Below are positions 22,180-31,909 of a DNA stretch of 64,000 nucleotides, one piece after another; the stretch's first letter is position 1; each line of letters opens with the position of its first letter. The notes under the pieces were generated by a model. The model saw nothing but the letters and a program-made list of their open reading frames with translations, was not told where the DNA came from and searched no databases. Location of the stretch: contig NZ_FOCF01000003.1 of assembly GCF_900110035.1 (NCBI RefSeq), forward strand, positions 1 through 64,000, in the 5' to 3' direction. The translations under genes and the position numbers were made by a program. This DNA is from Sphingomonas gellani (GTDB lineage Bacteria; Pseudomonadota; Alphaproteobacteria; Sphingomonadales; Sphingomonadaceae).

Positions 22180-23094
22180 GTGGACCTGTACCTTCCCATC
22201 GCCAATCTGTCGGTGAACGCGCTGGTGATCGTGCTGCTGGGCGGCGGGGTCGGCCTGTTGTCGGGCATGCTGGGCGTCGGCGGCGGGTTCCTGACCACGC
22301 CCCTGCTCATCATCTACGGCATCCCGCCGACGGTCGCCGCGGCATCGGCCGCCAGCCAGGTGACCGGCGCCAGCGTGTCGGGCGTGTTCGCGCATTGGCG
22401 TCGCGGCGGCGTCGATGCGAAGATGGGCGGCGTGCTGGTCGCGGGCGGCATCCTGGGATCGCTGGCGGGCGCGCAGCTGTTTCGCCTGTTGCAGTCGGTC
22501 GGTCAGATCGATCTGGTGATCGGCGTCGTCTATGTCGTCATGCTCGGCTGGATCGGCAGCGTCATGGCGCGGGAATCGATCGGCGTCATTGCCGTGGCGC
22601 GCGGTCGCCGCGCCGCGCCGGCTGCCCGTCGCCGCCACCATCCCTTCTTCGCCAGCCTGCCGTTCCGCACCCGTTTCTACAAATCGGGGCTGTACATCTC
22701 TCCGCTCGCGCCGTTGCTGATCGGGTTTGGCATCGGCATTCTGACCATCCTGCTGGGCGTCGGCGGCGGGTTCATCCTGGTGCCGGCCATGGTCTATCTG
22801 CTCGGCATGGCGACATCGGCGGTGGTCGGCACCAGCCTGTTCCAGACGCTGTTCGTCACCGCCATCGCCACCATGGTCCACGCCACCACCACCAAGGCGG
22901 TGGACATCGTGCTGGCCGGGCTGCTGCTGCTCGGCTCTGTGGCGGGGGCGCAGGTGGGTGCGCGGCTGGGAACGAAGGTGCGTCCGGAATACCTTCGCCT
23001 GGGACTGTCGATCGTGGTGCTGTTGCTCGCCGTCCGCATCCTGCTGGGGCTGGTCTGGCGGCCGGAGGCGATCTTCACGGTGGAACTGGCGTGA
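22180..23094 (+). CDS. TauE/SafE-family membrane transporter (anion/sulfonate export type)
   Basis: 304 residues from GTG at 22180. Eight to nine hydrophobic segments arranged as an inverted repeat, each half bearing the family GxxxGxLGVGGGFL motif (GLLSGMLGVGGGFLTTPL near 30-47 and ILTILLGVGGGFILVPA near 190). A basic cytoplasmic loop (ARGRRAAPAARRRHH) separates the halves. TauE/SafE proteins export sulfite, sulfoacetate or related organic anions. The following TIGR02186 gene overlaps by GTGA, a standard pairing in alphaproteobacteria. Confidence 0.9.
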   Translation: MDLYLPIANLSVNALVIVLLGGGVGLLSGMLGVGGGFLTTPLLIIYGIPPTVAAASAASQVTGASVSGVFAHWRRGGVDAKMGGVLVAGGILGSLAGAQLFRLLQSVGQIDLVIGVVYVVMLGWIGSVMARESIGVIAVARGRRAAPAARRRHHPFFASLPFRTRFYKSGLYISPLAPLLIGFGIGILTILLGVGGGFILVPAMVYLLGMATSAVVGTSLFQTLFVTAIATMVHATTTKAVDIVLAGLLLLGSVAGAQVGARLGTKVRPEYLRLGLSIVVLLLAVRILLGLVWRPEAIFTVELA

Positions 23095-23858
23095 GGCGGC
23101 GCGGGGCGATCGCGGCGCTGCTGGCCGCGCCGCTGCTGCTCGGCCAGGCCAAGCCCGTGCTGGTGCCCGACGTGTCGCAACGCGAGGTGGAGATCGCCTA
23201 TTCCTTCACCGGGGCAGAGCTGCTGCTGTTCGGGGCGATCCTGTATCCCGGCGGCCGCCTGCCCCAAGGTGAGGCGCCGACCGACGTGGTCGTGGTGGTG
23301 AAGGGGCCGACCGAATCGATCCTGGTCCGCGAAAAGGAGAAGGTGGCTGGCATCTGGGTCAATGCCGAACGGCTGCGGTATCGATCCGCGCCGTCCTTCT
23401 ACGCGCTCGCCTCGTCCCGGCCGATCGCGCGACTGGTCGATGAGCGGACGCGCGCGATCTACGAACTGGGCGTCGACAGCCTGCAACTCTCCCCCGCCTC
23501 CAGCGCGCCGGCCGATGTGCAGGGGCGGTTCCAGGACGGGCTGGTCGACCTGCGCCGGCGCGCGGGCCTGTATCATGAGGCGCCGCATGCGGTGGAGATC
23601 ACCGACGGCGTGCTGTACCGGGCCCGCGTCAGCATCCCGGCGCGCGTGCCCGTGGGGCGGTTCACCGCAGAGACGTTCCTGATTCGCGACGGTCACGTGC
23701 TGGCCGCGGCGGTGCGCGACATCGACATCCGCAAATCGGGGTTCGAGCGATTCGTGGCCCGCGCCGCCGATCGCCACGCGATCCTGTACGGGCTGGTCGC
23801 GGTCGCGCTGTCGGTGCTGCTCGGTTGGGCGGCGGGGTGGATCGCGCGACGGATCTGA
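23091..23858 (+). CDS. TIGR02186-family membrane-associated protein
   Basis: 255 residues from GTG at 23091. It has a signal sequence (AIAALLAAPLLLGQA), a periplasmic beta-rich body beginning PVLVPDVSQREVEIAYSFTG, a charged middle, and one transmembrane helix near the C-terminus (AILYGLVAVALSVLLGWAAG) ending in IARRI. This matches the conserved hypothetical TIGR02186, usually encoded next to TauE-type permeases, so a role as a transport accessory or sensor is likely. The biochemical function of the family is unknown. Confidence 0.85.
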   Translation: MRRRGAIAALLAAPLLLGQAKPVLVPDVSQREVEIAYSFTGAELLLFGAILYPGGRLPQGEAPTDVVVVVKGPTESILVREKEKVAGIWVNAERLRYRSAPSFYALASSRPIARLVDERTRAIYELGVDSLQLSPASSAPADVQGRFQDGLVDLRRRAGLYHEAPHAVEITDGVLYRARVSIPARVPVGRFTAETFLIRDGHVLAAAVRDIDIRKSGFERFVARAADRHAILYGLVAVALSVLLGWAAGWIARRI

Positions 23859-23982
23859 GGCGGGCCGGTCGTGGCGGCGAAAAATCACCGCGTACCGTAT
23901 GTTTACGCTTTCGCCGCTACCACCCTGGCCTGTGCTTGCTCAGGACCCGGACCCCAAGATGACATTCATGCCTGGATCGAAG

Positions 23983-25629
23983 ATGTTCGATCATGCCGCG
24001 CCGGTGTCCGCCCCGGCCGTGCTGGCCGGGGCCGAGGAGGCGATCGGGTTCGTGCTGGCGGTCGCCGGGTCGTCCAGCCAGGTGGTGCTGGACCCACAGG
24101 CGATCGATGCGCTGGCGCAGGTGGCCGATCCCGTCGCCGCCAGCGCGGGTCAGGTCGGCAGCCAGATCAAGATGCGGATGGGCGGCGTGTGGCTGGTCGC
24201 GAATGTCCGCAGCCTGTCGTGGCAGGAGGTCGACGGCGGCCGCATCCTGGCCGATATCGACTTTCTGGGTGAGGGCGACGAGGAGCGCCTGACCGGCAAG
24301 CTCTATCATTTCCGGCGCGGCGTCACCCGCTATCCCATGCCCGGATGCCAGGTGGTGCCCGTCACAACCGCCGATCTGAAACAGGTCTATGCCGCGGATG
24401 CGCAGGCCAGCATCGGCGTCGGCACCGTGTATCCGACGAAGGACGTGCGCGCGTCGCTGTACGTCGACTCGATGCTGGGCAAGCATTTCGCGCTGGTCGG
24501 ATCCACCGGCACCGGCAAGTCGACCGCCGCCGCGCTGATCCTGCACCGCATCTGCGAACGCGCGCCCAACGGCCATGTCGTGATGATCGACCCGCACGGC
24601 GAATATTCCGCCGCGTTCAAGGGCAACGGCGCGCTGTACGACGTCAACAACCTGCAGATGCCGTACTGGCTGATGAATTTCGAGGAACATTGCGAGGTGT
24701 TCCTGACCGCGACCGGATCGCAGCGTCAGATCGACGCCGACATCCTGGCCAAATGCCTGTTGATGGCGCGCGGCAAGAGCCGGTTGGGGCAGGAGATCGC
24801 GAAGCTGACGGTGGATGCGCCGATCCCGTACCTGCTCAGCGACCTGACCAGCATCGTGCAGCTGGAAATGGGCAAGATGGACCGCGCCGGCGACACCGCC
24901 CCCTATCTGCGCCTGAAAAGCAAGATCGAGGAGATCAAGGCCGACCCGCGCTACGGCTTCATGTTCTCCGGCATGCTGGTCGCGGATACGATGGCGCAGT
25001 TCATCGCCCGCATCTTCCGCCTGCCGGGCGAGGGAAAGCCGATATCGATCATCGACGTGTCGGGCGTGCCGTCGGACATCACATCCGTCGTGGTGGCGGT
25101 GCTGTCGCGGATGGTGTTCGATTACGCGATCTGGTCCCGCAACGAGGCGCAGCGCCCGATCCTGCTCGTGTGTGAGGAGGCGCATCGCTACATCCCCGCC
25201 GACCAGGGCGTCGCGTCATCCTCCGTGGGGCGCATCCTGGGCCGCATCGCCAAGGAAGGGCGCAAATACGGCGTCAGCCTGGGCCTCATCACCCAGCGCC
25301 CTTCCGACCTGTCGGAAGGGGTGTTGTCGCAGTGCGGCACGATCATCGCGATGCGCCTGAACAACGAACGCGATCAGTCGTTCGTCCGCGCCGCGATGCC
25401 GGAGGGTGCGCGCGGTTTCCTCGATTCGATCCCCGCGCTGCGCAACCGCGAATGCATCATCTGCGGCGAGGGCGTCGCGATCCCGATCCGGGTGTCGCTG
25501 GATACGCTGGAGGAGATCAAGCGCCCGGCGTCCGGCGATCCGCTGTTCTCGCAATTGTGGCGTGAGGTCGGGGATGAGGATGCGATGATCGCCCGCGCGG
25601 TCAAACGCTGGCGCGCGCAGGGGAAGTAG
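23983..25629 (+). CDS. HerA/DUF87-type ATP-binding protein
   Basis: About 548 residues from ATG at 23983; in-frame ATGs at 23899, 23959 and 23971 are possible and no start has a clear ribosome site. A N-terminal HAS-barrel-like region (about 10-130) precedes a RecA-fold ATPase: Walker A VGSTGTGKSTAAALIL, followed by VVMIDPHGEYSAAF, and Walker B PILLVCEEAHRYIP. HerA-type hexamers translocate DNA, often with NurA nuclease; no nurA is adjacent. Bacterial homologues of this length are widespread in sphingomonads and usually solitary. A few belong to defence systems, but here the neighbours are housekeeping genes. Confidence 0.85.
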   Translation: MFDHAAPVSAPAVLAGAEEAIGFVLAVAGSSSQVVLDPQAIDALAQVADPVAASAGQVGSQIKMRMGGVWLVANVRSLSWQEVDGGRILADIDFLGEGDEERLTGKLYHFRRGVTRYPMPGCQVVPVTTADLKQVYAADAQASIGVGTVYPTKDVRASLYVDSMLGKHFALVGSTGTGKSTAAALILHRICERAPNGHVVMIDPHGEYSAAFKGNGALYDVNNLQMPYWLMNFEEHCEVFLTATGSQRQIDADILAKCLLMARGKSRLGQEIAKLTVDAPIPYLLSDLTSIVQLEMGKMDRAGDTAPYLRLKSKIEEIKADPRYGFMFSGMLVADTMAQFIARIFRLPGEGKPISIIDVSGVPSDITSVVVAVLSRMVFDYAIWSRNEAQRPILLVCEEAHRYIPADQGVASSSVGRILGRIAKEGRKYGVSLGLITQRPSDLSEGVLSQCGTIIAMRLNNERDQSFVRAAMPEGARGFLDSIPALRNRECIICGEGVAIPIRVSLDTLEEIKRPASGDPLFSQLWREVGDEDAMIARAVKRWRAQGK

Positions 25630-25650
25630 GCGTCCTCGACGGCGTCTGCT

Positions 25651-26715
25651 TCAGCCCACGCCGCCGGGATGCACCGCCAGGCGGGTCGCGTCGTCCGGCA
25701 CGCCGGAGAACAGGCCCGCCTCCGTCCCCGTCATCCACACCTGACCCCGCCCGGACAGCCGGTCGAACAGGGCGAGGCGACGCACCGGGTCGAGGTGCGC
25801 GGCGACCTCGTCAAGCAGCAGCACGGGCGCGCGGTCGGTGCGCGCGGCGACCAGATCGGCATGGGCGAGCACGATGCCGAGCAGCAGGGCCTTTTGCTCG
25901 CCCGTGGAGGAAAGCGCGGCGGGCTGGTCCTTGGCCGCATGGGTGACGATCAGGTCGGCGCGGTGCGGGCCGATCAGCGTCCGACCCACGGCGGCATCGC
26001 GGCCACGACCGCGCGCCAGGTCGCCGGCCAGATCGGACGAGCCTCCCCTTTCCAGCACCATTCGCGCGCGGGCGAAGGGGCCGTCCGGCTCCGCCGCCAA
26101 CCGCTCACCGAGCAGCGTCACGGTATCGTGCCGGGCCGCATCGATCGCCGCTCCATGTTCCGCCATCCGTGCCTCCAGCGCGGACAGCCAGTGCGGGTCG
26201 GGCGCGGGATCGGCGAGCAGGCGGTTGCGATCGCGCATCGCCGCCTCATACCGTTGGGCGTGGTGAGCGTGACCCCGGTGCAAGGCCAGCGCGAGTCGAT
26301 CCAGGAAGCGGCGGCGGCCGGCGGCGGGTTCGACGAACAGCCGGTCCATCGCGGGTGTGAGCCACAGCACCGTGATCCATTCGGCCAAGCTGGTCGCTGC
26401 AGCTGCTGCCCCCTGGATGCGGACCAGCCGCCGCTCCGGCGCCGAGGCCAGCGTGCCGGTGGCGAGCTCCACGTCCGCGCCGTCCGGGGCGATCGCGGTC
26501 GCGGCGATACCGAACCCGCCCGCACCACCCTGGCGCGGCATCGCCGACAGCGCCGCGCGGCGCAGGCCGCGTCCGGGCGCGAGCAGCGACACCGCCTCCA
26601 ATATGTTGGTCTTGCCCGCGCCATTCTCTCCGAACAGCACAACGAAGCCTGGCCCCGGCGACAGGGTGAGCGCGGGGTGGTTGCGGAAGTCGGTCAGGAC
26701 CAGCCGGGACAGCAT
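25651..26715 (-). CDS. recF: DNA replication/repair protein RecF
   Basis: 354 residues. SMC-like ATPase that loads RecA at single-strand gaps with RecO and RecR. The N-terminus [14 protein letters not shown] is the RecF signature, followed by Walker [15 protein letters not shown] (about 29-42). The ABC-type signature [14 protein letters not shown] and Walker [15 protein letters not shown] lie near 270-310. The start is ATG at 26715. It follows dnaN on the same strand after 122 bases, the classic dnaN-recF order, but without dnaA upstream and without gyrB downstream, so the origin region is rearranged as usual in alphaproteobacteria. Confidence 0.97.
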   Translation of the reverse strand: MLSRLVLTDFRNHPALTLSPGPGFVVLFGENGAGKTNILEAVSLLAPGRGLRRAALSAMPRQGGAGGFGIAATAIAPDGADVELATGTLASAPERRLVRIQGAAAAATSLAEWITVLWLTPAMDRLFVEPAAGRRRFLDRLALALHRGHAHHAQRYEAAMRDRNRLLADPAPDPHWLSALEARMAEHGAAIDAARHDTVTLLGERLAAEPDGPFARARMVLERGGSSDLAGDLARGRGRDAAVGRTLIGPHRADLIVTHAAKDQPAALSSTGEQKALLLGIVLAHADLVAARTDRAPVLLLDEVAAHLDPVRRLALFDRLSGRGQVWMTGTEAGLFSGVPDDATRLAVHPGGVG

Positions 26716-26837
26716 CGCCGTTCCGCTTAGAGTCTGCGGGACGTGGGCGGAAGCGGTGCCGGCCGACCATAGAGGACCGGCACGCTTCGTGCGATCACTG
26801 CCACCCGGTCAGGTGCGGCGGAAAACCGATCCGCCCG

Positions 26838-27956
26838 TCACACCCGCATCGGCATCAGCACGTACAGTGCCGGCGACTTGTCGTTTTCGCGGATCAGCGT
26901 CGGAGCGGACGCGTCGGCCAGGTGCACCTCGACCAGGTCGCCGTCGATCTGGTTCAGGATGTCGAGCAGGTAGCGGCTGTTGAAACCGATCTCGAACGGC
27001 GTGGCGGCGTAGTCGCCGGGCACTTCCTCGGCAGCCGTGCCATTTTCCGGGCTGGTCACCGACAGCGTCACCTTGTCGCGATCCAGCGCCATCTTCACCG
27101 CACGCGTCTTTTCGGTGGCGATGGTGGCAACGCGGTCGACCCCCTCCTTGAACCCGCTCGGGTCGAGCTTGAGGATCTTGTCGTTGCCGGTCGGGATGAC
27201 GCGGGAATAGTCGGGGAACGTGCCGTCGATCAGCTTGGAGGTCAGGATCGCCTGCCCCAGATCGAAGCGGATCTTGGTGCCCGACAGCGACACGCCGACC
27301 GATCCGTCCACCTCGTCGAGCAGCTTGCGCAGCTCACCGACGCATTTGCGCGGCACGATCACGTCCGGCATCCCGGCCGCACCCTCCGGCTGCGCCACGG
27401 TGACGCGCGCCAGGCGGTGACCGTCCGTCGCCGCCGCCTTCAGCACCGCCTGTCCGCCCGTGCCATCGGCGGCGACGTGCAGGAAGATGCCGTTGAGGTA
27501 GTAACGCGTTTCCTCGGTGGAAATCGCGAAGCGGGTCTTGTCGATGATCTGCTTCAGCGTTTCGGCCGGCAGCTCGAACTGCGTCGGCAGCTCGCCCTCG
27601 GCGATCACCGGGAAGTCGTCGCGCGGCAGGGTGCCGAGCGAGAAGCGGGCACGCCCCGCGACGATGGTCATCCGACCCTCCGCCACGGTCAGCTGGACCT
27701 GCGCGCCCTCAGGCAGCTTGCGCGCGATGTCGAACAGGGTGTGCGCGGACACGGTCGTGGAGCCCGGCTGGTCGACTGCGGCGGGCACCGATTCGTTGAT
27801 CTGCAGGTCCAAGTCGGTCGCCATCAGCTTCAGCGAGCCCTCGGTCGCCTCCAGCAGCACGTTCGACAGGATGGGAATGGTGTTGCGCCGCTCCACCACC
27901 GACTGAACGTGGCTCAGCCCCTTCAGCAGCGTTGCGCGTTCGATCGTCGCCTTCAT
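26838..27956 (-). CDS. dnaN: Host DNA polymerase III beta sliding clamp
   Basis: 372 residues starting MKATIERATLLKGLSHVQSV at ATG 27956, preceded by a G-rich ribosome site; an ATG one codon earlier is equivalent. All three clamp domains are present and the C-terminus YVLMPMRV holds the conserved client-binding cleft residues (Met-Pro-Met-Arg). It is the essential processivity factor of the host replisome. A second, phage-encoded clamp lies at 10492-11610, so the cell carries two clamp genes about 15 kb apart. recF follows downstream. Confidence 0.98.
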   Translation of the reverse strand: MKATIERATLLKGLSHVQSVVERRNTIPILSNVLLEATEGSLKLMATDLDLQINESVPAAVDQPGSTTVSAHTLFDIARKLPEGAQVQLTVAEGRMTIVAGRARFSLGTLPRDDFPVIAEGELPTQFELPAETLKQIIDKTRFAISTEETRYYLNGIFLHVAADGTGGQAVLKAAATDGHRLARVTVAQPEGAAGMPDVIVPRKCVGELRKLLDEVDGSVGVSLSGTKIRFDLGQAILTSKLIDGTFPDYSRVIPTGNDKILKLDPSGFKEGVDRVATIATEKTRAVKMALDRDKVTLSVTSPENGTAAEEVPGDYAATPFEIGFNSRYLLDILNQIDGDLVEVHLADASAPTLIRENDKSPALYVLMPMRV

Positions 27957-28023
27957 CATAAACCCCCCGCCGCCAGCGACTCTCTCGCGCCGGGGCCATG
28001 TCGCTCGGGCCGCATTCCTAGCC

Positions 28024-28059
28024 AAAGAAGAAGGGCCGGAGCAAGCGCCCCGACCCTTC
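28024..28059 (-). terminator. Rho-independent terminator of the outer-membrane barrel gene
   Basis: On the minus strand GAAGGG (28059-28054) and CCCTTC (28035-28030) form the outer stem, continued by CGG/CCG, with a G/C-rich loop and the run TTCTTT following. It lies 30 bases after the barrel gene stop and before the dnaN ribosome site, so it insulates dnaN from strong upstream transcription. Confidence 0.7.
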
Positions 28060-28088
28060 CCGTGTCGCTGGTTAACGACGCGCTAACG

Positions 28089-28742
28089 TCAGAAACGGAA
28101 GCCGTAGCTCGCGACGATCTGATGGCGGTCGGTGTCGACGTCGAAACGGCCGCTGTTCGCGCCGTTCGGATAGTTGATGCGCGCGTCCTCATAGTTCGAG
28201 TAGCGATACTCGAGCTTGGCATAGCTGTTCGGCGACAGGGCATGCTCCGCGCCGGCACCGATGCGCCAGCCGTCCAGCTTGAAGTTGGTGTCGGTGGTGT
28301 TGGTGGTGTTGCCGGCCAGCACGTTCAGCTTCGAGTTGGTGTAGCCGCCCTTGGCGTAGATCAGCGTCGACGGGGTGGCGAGCACACCGGCACGCAGGCC
28401 GACATACAGGTCGCGGCCCTGCTTGACCCGGCCGAAGCCGAAGTCGCTGGTGTAGTCGTTGCGATCGCTCTTCGCGGTGGAGTCGGTGATCTCCGCCTCC
28501 GCACCGATCAGCGCGCCGCCGAACGCCGCGTCGTAACCGACGCCCACGCCGTACAGGAAGCCGTCGATCTTCTGGTCGTCGCGACCGTTGTTGTTGTTCA
28601 CGCTGCTGCCGGCGCCGACATGGTCGTAACCGATCGTGCCCTCGACGCGGGGGCCGGTGAACACCGGGTTGGTGCTCTGGGCGAACGCCGGGGCGGACAG
28701 GGTCGTGCCGAGAACCAGCGCGGCCAGGGTGATCTTACGCAT
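28089..28742 (-). CDS. Outer-membrane beta-barrel protein (porin/OmpA-barrel type)
   Basis: 217 residues. A cleavable signal peptide (MRKITLAALVLGTTLSAPAFA) is followed by a barrel of alternating strands, with YGVGVGYDAAFGGALIGAEA, DLYVGLRAGVLATPSTLIYA and YAKLEYRYSNY, ending HQIVASYGFRF with the C-terminal phenylalanine needed for BAM assembly. It resembles the 8-stranded porin-family/OmpA-like barrels common as abundant surface proteins in sphingomonads. The 148-base region upstream is non-coding and should carry its promoter; the region downstream holds a clear terminator. Confidence 0.9.
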   Translation of the reverse strand: MRKITLAALVLGTTLSAPAFAQSTNPVFTGPRVEGTIGYDHVGAGSSVNNNNGRDDQKIDGFLYGVGVGYDAAFGGALIGAEAEITDSTAKSDRNDYTSDFGFGRVKQGRDLYVGLRAGVLATPSTLIYAKGGYTNSKLNVLAGNTTNTTDTNFKLDGWRIGAGAEHALSPNSYAKLEYRYSNYEDARINYPNGANSGRFDVDTDRHQIVASYGFRF

Positions 28743-28890
28743 TACGCAACTCCATACTGATGCGAAAAACTAGGATGCGTCGAATGGCGGAAGCGGGCAG
28801 GAGTTGCATGAACCCCAGCTAAACGGCCAAAAGCGTTGCCATCATGTCACATGTCGAACGATCGGGGTTGAAACGCGGGCGGGGCGAACC

Positions 28891-29400
28891 ATGACGCCAT
28901 GGATAGCGCGGGCTGCGCTGGCGGCGGCGGCGCTGGGCCTGGGAGCGCCCATCGCGGCGCGTGACACGATCGGGGTGTTCGGCGTCTGGGGCGCCTTTCG
29001 CGACACGGCCGCGCCCCGCGCGGCGCGCCACTGCTTCGCGATTTCGCGCCCCGTCGTATCCGGCACGCGCGGCGGATCGCGCCCGTTCGCCAGCCTTGCG
29101 AGCTGGCCCGCACGGGGTCTGCGCGCGTCGCTGCACGTCCGGCTCAGCCGGGAACGCGACCGGTCGGCGGGGGTGACCCTGACGGTGGGGGAGCGGCGGT
29201 TTGCGCTGGTGGCGAACGGAGTGGACGCCTGGGCGGCCGACACGCCGAGCGACCAGGCGATCGCGGCGGCGATCCGCGCGGGCCGGAGCATGAGCGTGGA
29301 GGCGGTTGGCATCGGCGGCCGTCCCTTTGCCGACGTGTACGCGCTGAACGGCGCCGCCACCGCGATGGACGCGGCGGCGCTCGCCTGCCTGAGGCGGTAG
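28891..29400 (+). CDS. Exported IalB-like hypothetical protein
   Basis: 169 residues from ATG at 28891. A signal peptide ([20 protein letters not shown]) precedes a small domain with one internal Cys ([10 protein letters not shown]) and one near the end (ALACLRR), plus [20 protein letters not shown]. The pattern resembles the invasion-associated locus B family, whose role in most alphaproteobacteria is unknown. It lies in front of rlmN with a 65-base gap. The assignment is by pattern. Confidence 0.7.
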   Translation: MTPWIARAALAAAALGLGAPIAARDTIGVFGVWGAFRDTAAPRAARHCFAISRPVVSGTRGGSRPFASLASWPARGLRASLHVRLSRERDRSAGVTLTVGERRFALVANGVDAWAADTPSDQAIAAAIRAGRSMSVEAVGIGGRPFADVYALNGAATAMDAAALACLRR

Positions 29401-29465
29401 CGCCAGTCTGTTCATCGGTCGGGGCACCGGTGGCAATCGGCGCGAAAATCCGCTATATCCGCGCA

Positions 29466-30674
29466 ATGCTTACAGTGTCAGCGGTTCCCATGCCCATTCC
29501 AGGGCACATCGATCCCGTGCCCGTTCCGCGCGACCTCGCCGCGCGGCCCGATGGTCGTGTCGACCTGGTCGGACTGTCGCGCGACCAGTTGCGCGAAGCA
29601 CTGGCGGCGGCGGGCATGGAGCCCAAGCAGGCGAAGCTGCGTGCGAAGCAGATCTGGCACTGGCTGTACAATCGCGGTGCGACCGAATTCACGCAGATGA
29701 CGGACATCGCCAAGGCGCAGCACCCCTGGCTGGCCGAGCGGTTCGCGATCTCGCGTCCCGATGTGGTGGAGGCGCAGGTGTCGAACGACGGCACCCGCAA
29801 ATGGCTGCTCCGGTCCCCCGACGGGCAGGATTACGAGATGGTGTTCATCCCCGATGCCGATCGGGGAACGCTGTGCGTGTCCAGCCAGGTCGGCTGCACG
29901 CTGAACTGCCGTTTCTGCCACACCGGCACGATGCGGCTGGTCCGCAACCTGACTGCGGGCGAAATCGTGGGTCAGGTGATGCTGGCCCGCGACTCGCTGG
30001 GCGAATGGCCGTCGCAGCCCGAAGGGCGGATGCTGACCAACATCGTGATGATGGGCATGGGTGAGCCGCTCTACAATTTCGACAATGTCCGCGACGCGCT
30101 GTCGGTCGTCATGGACGGTGACGGCCTTGCCCTGTCGAAGCGGCGGATCACCCTGTCGACCAGCGGCGTGGTGCCGATGATGGCGCGCGCGGGAGAGGAG
30201 ATCGGCGTGAACCTGGCCGTGTCCCTGCACGCGGTGACCAAGGATGTGCGCGACGAGATCGTGCCGCTGAACAAGAAATACGGCATCGAGGAGCTGTTGC
30301 AGGCCTGTGCCGACTATCCGGGTGCCAACAACGCGCGCCGCATCACGGTCGAATATGTGATGCTGAAGGACAAGAACGATTCGGACGCCGACGCGCACGA
30401 GCTGGTGCGGCTGCTGCGCAAATATCGCCTGCCGGCAAAGGTCAATCTGATCCCCTTCAACCCGTGGCCGGGCGCCGCGTACGAATGCTCGACCCCGGAT
30501 CGTATCCGCGCGTTCAGCAACATCGTGTTCGAGGCGGGCATTTCCGCCCCCGTTCGCACGCCGCGCGGCCGCGACATCGATGCCGCGTGCGGCCAGCTGA
30601 AGACCGCCGCCGAGAAGAAGAGCCGCGCGCAGATGGACCGCGAGGCGGAGCAAAAGATGGTGGCGCTGGGCTGA
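29466..30674 (+). CDS. rlmN: 23S rRNA (adenine2503-C2)/tRNA A37 methyltransferase RlmN
   Basis: 402 residues. Radical SAM enzyme that methylates A2503 of 23S rRNA and A37 of some tRNAs. The iron-sulfur motif is [13 protein letters not shown] (CxxxCxxC), the SAM site includes [14 protein letters not shown], and the catalytic Cys region near the C-terminus is [22 protein letters not shown]. An N-terminal HhH-like domain precedes. The start is ATG at 29466; ATG at 29490 is possible, but homologues as remembered carry a short extension before PMPIPG. The MFS gene follows after 11 bases. Confidence 0.96.
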   Translation: MLTVSAVPMPIPGHIDPVPVPRDLAARPDGRVDLVGLSRDQLREALAAAGMEPKQAKLRAKQIWHWLYNRGATEFTQMTDIAKAQHPWLAERFAISRPDVVEAQVSNDGTRKWLLRSPDGQDYEMVFIPDADRGTLCVSSQVGCTLNCRFCHTGTMRLVRNLTAGEIVGQVMLARDSLGEWPSQPEGRMLTNIVMMGMGEPLYNFDNVRDALSVVMDGDGLALSKRRITLSTSGVVPMMARAGEEIGVNLAVSLHAVTKDVRDEIVPLNKKYGIEELLQACADYPGANNARRITVEYVMLKDKNDSDADAHELVRLLRKYRLPAKVNLIPFNPWPGAAYECSTPDRIRAFSNIVFEAGISAPVRTPRGRDIDAACGQLKTAAEKKSRAQMDREAEQKMVALG

Positions 30675-30685
30675 TCGCGCCCGCC

Positions 30686-31909
30686 GTGGCCGATTACGCG
30701 GATTTGGGCGGGCATCGTCATGGCACGCCCGCGTACCGCCGGCTGACGCTGGCGATGCTGTTCGCCGGATTTTCCACATTCTCGCTGCTGTACGCGGTGC
30801 AGCCGCTGCTGCCGCTGCTGGCCGGGGAGTATCGGTTGAGCGCGGAGGAGGCGTCGCTGGCGGTGTCGCTGGCGACCGGTCCGCTCGCCTTCGGCATCCT
30901 GGCGGCGGGGGCGATCAGCGACCGGATCGGGCGGCGACCGCTGATGGTGTTCGCGATGCTGGCGGCGGGCGCGCTGACGCTGTTGGCGGCGGTGATGCCG
31001 GGATGGCCGGCGCTGCTCGCGCTGCGGCTGCTGACCGGGTTGGTGCTGGCCGGGGTGCCGGGCGTCGCCATGGCATATCTGGCCGAAGAGATCGACGCGG
31101 GCGCCATCGGCTCCGCCATGGGCCTGTATATCGCGGGCAGCGGGCTGGGCGGGATGGGCGGCCGACTGGTCGCCAGCCTTCTCGCGGACCTGTGGGGATG
31201 GCGCGGTGCGCTGGGCGGGGTGGGCCTGATCGGGTTGGCGATGGCGGAGGCGTTCCGTCGACTGGCACCGCCCTCTCGCCGGTTCGTGGCCCGGGGCGGC
31301 GGTATCGGTGCGGTACGCACGCTGTCCCGCGACGATGCCCTGCCGCTGTTGTTCGGGCAGGCGTTCGTGCTGATGGGCATATTCGTGACCGTGTACAATT
31401 ATGCGGCATTCCGCCTCGTCGCGCCGCCCTATTCGCTCAGCCAGGCCGCGGTGGGCGCGGTGTTCCTGCTCTATGTGCTGGGATCGGGCAGTTCGGCATG
31501 GTTCGGCGGCCTGTCGGGCCGGGTCGGGCGGCGACGCGTGTTCTGGGTACCGGTCGCGATCCTGGCTGTCGGCGTGGCGCTTACCGCCGCGCGGCCGCTG
31601 GCGTTGGTGGTGGCGGGCATCGGGGTGCTGACGATCGGGTTCTTCGGTGCGCATTCGATCGCCAGCGCCTGGGTCGGCCGGCGCGCGCAGTCCCATCGGG
31701 GCCAGGCGGCGGCCCTGTACCTGTTCTTCTATTATCTGGGTTCCAGCGTGCTCGGCTCCGCCGGTGGGGTCGCCTGGACGCGGGGCGGCTGGACGGGCGT
31801 GACGCTGTTCTGCCTGGTGCTGTCCGCGCTGGCGCTGCTGGGTGCGGCGTTGCTGGCGCGGGTGCCGCCGTTGCCGGTCGCCGACGCGCCGATGATGGTG
31901 GAACCCTGA
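30686..31909 (+). CDS. MFS transporter
   Basis: 407 residues from GTG at 30686. Twelve hydrophobic segments, with the MFS loop 2-3 motif GAISDRIGRRPLMV and a related loop 8-9 motif LSGRVGRRRVFWV. Sequence style (LLYAVQPLLPLLAGEY at the first helix) is that of the YnfM/CynX-type drug or small-molecule exporters. Substrate unknown. It lies 11 bases after rlmN and overlaps the following TauE gene start, so all three are probably co-transcribed. Confidence 0.9.
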   Translation: MADYADLGGHRHGTPAYRRLTLAMLFAGFSTFSLLYAVQPLLPLLAGEYRLSAEEASLAVSLATGPLAFGILAAGAISDRIGRRPLMVFAMLAAGALTLLAAVMPGWPALLALRLLTGLVLAGVPGVAMAYLAEEIDAGAIGSAMGLYIAGSGLGGMGGRLVASLLADLWGWRGALGGVGLIGLAMAEAFRRLAPPSRRFVARGGGIGAVRTLSRDDALPLLFGQAFVLMGIFVTVYNYAAFRLVAPPYSLSQAAVGAVFLLYVLGSGSSAWFGGLSGRVGRRRVFWVPVAILAVGVALTAARPLALVVAGIGVLTIGFFGAHSIASAWVGRRAQSHRGQAAALYLFFYYLGSSVLGSAGGVAWTRGGWTGVTLFCLVLSALALLGAALLARVPPLPVADAPMMVEP

